This document shows, piece by piece, positions 62,741-64,000 of a DNA stretch of 64,000 nucleotides. Source of the DNA: an uncultured Clostridia bacterium (GTDB taxonomy: Bacteria; Bacillota; Clostridia; Oscillospirales; Acutalibacteraceae); assembly GCA_945912145.1 (NCBI GenBank), contig CAMEBF010000001.1, positions 434,001 to 498,000 of the forward strand. The letters run 5' to 3'. Below the pieces are notes generated by a model. That model was not told the DNA's origin and searched no databases. It worked only from the letters and a program-made list of their open reading frames with translations. Each line of letters begins with the position of its first letter. Within the stretch, counting starts at the first letter, position 1. The position numbers were made by a program, and so were the translations under genes.

Positions 62741-63185
62741 AATCTTGATTGATAAGATAGTTCAAATAGATTTGTTGTAAGTCCTCTTTTGTTTTAGATG
62801 ATGACCATGATTCGCCATATAATGCACCAACACGATAACGAATTTCATCCCAACTATCCATAGCTATAAAAGAATGCTCGGAAACATAGTAGCAATCTTC
62901 ACGAAGAAGTGCTGCACTTGTAAATTGACTTGTCTTCCCAACATATCTTGCAATAAAGACTGTATTTCCATTATATTCCCCGAACTCAACACTATTGCAA
63001 TCAAGATCGTCAAAACCAGAACTGACCTTTTGCCATGTTGATTTATGCTCCCAGATCGTGTCGATCATATTTTCTTCTTTCGCTGTTAATTCTCTTGTAT
63101 TCTGATCCGCATAACAGTCGGAAAGAGTCCCGAAAACTCCCATAATAAGAAGGATCATAACGATTTTGCGGGATACTGATTTCAT
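62739..63185 (-). CDS. Secreted protein of unknown function
   Basis: 148 residues. Signal peptide about 1-26 (KIVMILLIMGVFGTLSDCYA), cleavage after YADQ or lipidation at the Cys. The mature part is acidic and beta-rich with three cysteines (DLDCNSVEFG, LREDCYYVS). I do not recognise a domain. Its codon use and base composition are more AT-rich than the neighbours. With the divergent XRE gene it may be a small accessory insertion. Confidence 0.65.
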   Translation of the reverse strand: MKSVSRKIVMILLIMGVFGTLSDCYADQNTRELTAKEENMIDTIWEHKSTWQKVSSGFDDLDCNSVEFGEYNGNTVFIARYVGKTSQFTSAALLREDCYYVSEHSFIAMDSWDEIRYRVGALYGESWSSSKTKEDLQQIYLNYLINQD

Positions 63186-63220
63186 ACGGTATTCTCCTTG
63201 TCAATATCAAAGATGATGTG

Positions 63221-63502
63221 ATGCAATTGAGGATAAAAGAACTTCGGAAAGAGAGAAAATTGACGCAGTTACAGATGCAAATGCAAACAGGGATCGATCA
63301 GGCGTTGATTTCAAAATTTGAAAGCGGAGAACGTGTTCCGCCTACGGAAACGCTGATACCTCTTGCGGATTTTTTTGATACCAGTATGATTATATCATGG
63401 GACGGACAGATGAGAAAAAAGCCTATCCAAAATCGAAAACATGACAAAAACAGACGGCAAAAGCAAAGGCTCTGCCGTCTGATTCATTTTAAGAATTATT
63501 GA
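63221..63502 (+). pseudogene. XRE family helix-turn-helix regulator, 1-base frameshift near the C-terminus
   Basis: The HTH is clear in residues 2-60: LRIKELRKERKLTQLQMQMQ then TGIDQALISKFESGERVPP, followed by LADFFDTSM. At 63386-63390 the sequence reads ATGAT where the family expects ATGGAT. Adding one G restores DTSMDYIMGRTDEKKAYPKS and a stop at 63442-63444, the usual end of small Cro-like regulators. As it stands the frame runs 20 residues further into terminator sequence. The DNA-binding part is intact. Either a real mutation or an assembly error. Confidence 0.75.
63452..63490 (+). terminator. Hairpin after the XRE gene
   Basis: AGACGGCA pairs with TGCCGTCT around a 13-base loop, followed by GATTCATTTT. 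The tail is weak. It lies after the stop restored by correcting the frameshift, which supports that reading. Confidence 0.6.
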
Positions 63503-64000
63503 ATTTCCGAAAGCTTGACAGGTCTGTGCTCCGCGACGGATTTTTTCGCTGCAAGGCCAATCTTGACAGACTGCATACCGGCGTGAATGCCGACCGGCAC
63601 GTCCTTATCGTTCTCAATCGCGTCTACAAACTGGCAGACTTCCTCCGTGAAAGACTGCATATAACGCTCAAGGAAGAAGAACAGCGGTTTCTCTCCCGTT
63701 ACGCCGTTTTCGTCGGCGATGATCGCGGTGGAAAGTGTGTCGTTTGATGTCGCAACCATACCCTTCGAGCCGAAGACCTCCGCTCTCTGGTCATAACCGT
63801 AAGCGGCTCTTCTCGAGTTGTCGATGACGCAGAGCGCGCCGTTCGTCATCTTCATGGTGATGATCGCGGTATCAACATCGCCCTGTTCGCCGATCGCAGG
63901 ATCAACCAGAACGGCGGACTGGACATACACTTCCTCGACGTCGCTGTCAACGAGGAATGTCGCCATGTCGAAATCGTGGATCGTCATATCCAGGAACATA
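63496..64000 (-). CDS. iolG: Gfo/Idh/MocA family oxidoreductase, 5' end cut by window
   Basis: C-terminal 168 residues of an inositol-2-dehydrogenase-like protein, running off the right edge. MFLDMTIHDFDMATFLVDSD contains the conserved His-Asp active-site region of IolG (D-x2-IHD). The following beta-sheet domain (DTAIITMKMTNGALCVIDNS, YGYDQRAEVFGSKGM) and AAKKSVAEHRPVKLSE at the end match that group. It oxidises myo-inositol or a related polyol with NAD+; the exact substrate cannot be set from a partial sequence. Confidence 0.85.
   Translation of the reverse strand, partial: MFLDMTIHDFDMATFLVDSDVEEVYVQSAVLVDPAIGEQGDVDTAIITMKMTNGALCVIDNSRRAAYGYDQRAEVFGSKGMVATSNDTLSTAIIADENGVTGEKPLFFFLERYMQSFTEEVCQFVDAIENDKDVPVGIHAGMQSVKIGLAAKKSVAEHRPVKLSEIQ

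Noticed and set aside
62739-63502. Toxin-antitoxin or prophage remnant around the XRE gene
   Set aside because: The divergent gene has a signal peptide and no toxin motif; no integrase, phage structural gene or att-like repeat was seen.
1-64000. tRNA, rRNA or insertion sequence genes
   Set aside because: Scanned the gaps for cloverleaf-like GTTCRANNC signals and for transposase-like translations; none were convincing.

Overview
The window looks like a chromosomal segment of a Gram-positive, anaerobic, probably gut-dwelling Clostridia bacterium, most likely in the Oscillospiraceae/Ruminococcaceae range. The evidence is a leucine-type T-box leader, consensus sigma-A promoters with 17-bp spacers, strong AGGAGG ribosome binding sites, a spoIVFA/spoIVFB-like sporulation pair, the ecfA1-ecfA2-ecfT-truA order, the TIGR03960/TIGR03936 radical-SAM pair and large secreted glycosidases with Clostridia-type C-terminal tails. 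Genus is not decidable from the sequence. Both end genes (leuC, an iolG-like dehydrogenase) are cut by the window. I saw no tRNA, rRNA, CRISPR, transposase or prophage module.

Layout. 1-2.8 kb: leuA-leuC on the minus strand under a T-box leader. 2.8-4.2 kb: a cysteine-cluster protein and a PHP phosphoesterase. 4.2-8.8 kb: a three-gene flavoprotein module resembling anaerobic glycerol-3-phosphate dehydrogenase (FAD oxidoreductase with [2Fe-2S] tail, second FAD oxidoreductase, DUF1667), then a GH29 fucosidase. 8.8-25.3 kb: a long minus-strand housekeeping block (NAD-dependent epimerase, secreted DNase-I-fold phosphodiesterase, mltG, DJ-1, DUF2156-GNAT fusion, pgsA, cvpA, DUF5711, truA, ecfT/A2/A1, rRNA-type methyltransferase, glmM, ruvB-ruvA-ruvC). 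25.5-28.4 kb: an Eis-like acetyltransferase, a nitroreductase and an alpha/beta hydrolase. 28.4-39.6 kb: protein quality control (clpX, clpP, tig), metallophosphoesterase, a DUF1540 mini-protein, thrC, M19 dipeptidase, yraN, rnhB, rbgA, three tandem type I signal peptidases, rplS. 39.7-44.5 kb: two ABC exporters behind a TetR regulator with a well-defined operator. 44.6-50.9 kb: radical-SAM pair, AAC(6')-like acetyltransferase, SpoIVFB/SpoIVFA-like pair, an apparent orphan small RNA, comM. 51-59 kb: a 2609-residue secreted GH2 glycosidase with fibro-slime domain, followed by a four-cysteine 80-residue protein. 59.5-64 kb: phosphoglucomutase, a 33-residue membrane peptide, peptidase U32, a secreted unknown, a frameshifted XRE regulator and an iolG-like fragment.

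The most interesting unexplained signals are: a roughly 109-nt transcription unit with a perfect promoter and its own terminator but no ORF (49.2 kb); the giant glycosidase plus its four-cysteine downstream partner; an almost identical operator-like element inside the promoter spacers of two distant redox genes (9.9 kb and 27.3 kb); a tandem-palindrome TetR operator; a Fur-like box on the flavoprotein operon; and a shared C-terminal amphipathic tail on two secreted enzymes.
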